A stretch of DNA of 64,000 nt from CAIWHR01 sp963726765 (GTDB lineage: Bacteria > Pseudomonadota > Gammaproteobacteria > Burkholderiales > Casimicrobiaceae), in contig CAVSDH010000006.1 of assembly GCA_963726765.1 (NCBI GenBank), positions 576,319 through 640,318 on the forward strand. The letters are read 5' to 3'. A program made the translations under genes and the position numbers. This document shows, piece by piece, positions 63,602 to 64,000 of this stretch (position 1 is its first letter; each line of letters starts with the position of its first letter). The notes under the pieces were generated by a model. That model made no database searches. It saw only the letters and a program-made list of their open reading frames with translations, and had not been told where the DNA came from.

Positions 63602-64000
63602 GCGATTCCGTGGGCAACGGTGGTCCGGCAAATCGGGTCGCCTCATTCTCTGACTCCCCGCGAGGGGTGAATCGGCGCGCCCGTCACTGGTGTCGCCGAA
63701 AGCGCGCCACCCATACGTGACCGATTAGGGTTCCCGATTCTCCACGCACCTAGTCCCTCGTCAAGGGAAGGCGTCAAACGTCCGGTTTGGGGCGCAGCAA
63801 TCTGCGTCTGTACGACATGAATGCTGTTGGCCGGATGCATCCGGTCACGGATGACTGCTTACTGCCTGCTCACCGATTGCCGTCCTCCGCCTTTTGCGAA
63901 AGCGGCCATCCAAATTCGCAAAAGCTGACGTTTACAACCTCAGGACAAAGGCGCTCGGCCTGCGTGGAGGTGCAATCATTCCATAACCGGGATGGTCCGG
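63602..64000. other. 3' end of the window, no supported gene
   Basis: 399 bp downstream of the tautomerase gene to the window end. Only short frames without recognisable content. A CCCC-GCGA-GGGG mini-hairpin lies about 50 bp after the stop and might weakly terminate. Confidence 0.4.

Overview
The window is GC-rich, almost fully coding chromosomal DNA whose gene content points to a betaproteobacterium, most likely Burkholderiales-like. The clues are an EarP/EF-P(Arg32) pair, a membrane-anchored OtsA with OtsB and a GH15 partner, a PuuD-type urate oxidase, and an MCE cluster with a PqiC-like lipoprotein. No rRNA, tRNA, transposase, phage gene or CRISPR array was seen. The family assignments come from recognising motifs in the translated sequence; no database search was run.

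Layout. 1-3826 (+): the end of a NodT/OprM outer-membrane efflux lipoprotein, then a large MscS channel. 3830-8816 (-): an MCE lipid-transport cluster (lipoprotein, MlaD, MlaF, STAS-MlaE) preceded by a glycine-zipper envelope protein and a solitary amino-acid-type binding protein. 8935-21881 (-): guanine deaminase, PuuD, a four-gene BMP/nucleoside-type ABC importer, XdhC, XdhB, XdhA and hydroxyisourate hydrolase. 22154-33840 (+): GntR regulator, PuuE allantoinase, UraD, then (after a minus-strand beta-propeller-like lipoprotein and a small remnant) Gcl, Hyi, tartronate semialdehyde reductase, glycerate kinase and two M20-type amidohydrolases. 33985-37527: a SYLF protein, a DMT transporter, MGMT and an Ada-AlkA fusion. 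37861-42660 (+): trehalose operon otsA-otsB-GH15. 42679-46574: cation efflux, DsbA-like protein, EarP, EF-P, DOPA-dioxygenase-like protein. 47000-50334: ATP-grasp ligase, DksA/TraR zinc finger, APH-kinase fusion. 50351-53815: tungstate-type regulator and ABC transporter. 53921-57688: diacylglycerol kinase and several small or unknown envelope proteins. 57949-63601: 1-Cys peroxiredoxin, MBL-rhodanese, an alpha/beta-hydrolase-like protein, ankyrin protein, tautomerase.

The central theme (8.9-33.8 kb) is a near-complete route from imported purines to central metabolism: guanine to xanthine (GuaD), xanthine to urate (Xdh), urate to allantoin (PuuD, UraH, UraD), allantoin to allantoate (PuuE), then amidohydrolases to glyoxylate, which Gcl, Hyi, the reductase and glycerate kinase convert to phosphoglycerate. 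The divergent 21882-22153 region beside the GntR gene is the obvious control point. No ureidoglycolate lyase is present; the second M20 enzyme is a candidate to fill that step.

A striking technical feature is that nine otherwise intact genes each carry single-base frame shifts (16 apparent insertions and 1 deletion by my reading). Their protein sequences resume perfectly in the shifted frame, which looks much more like uncorrected assembly error than gene decay.
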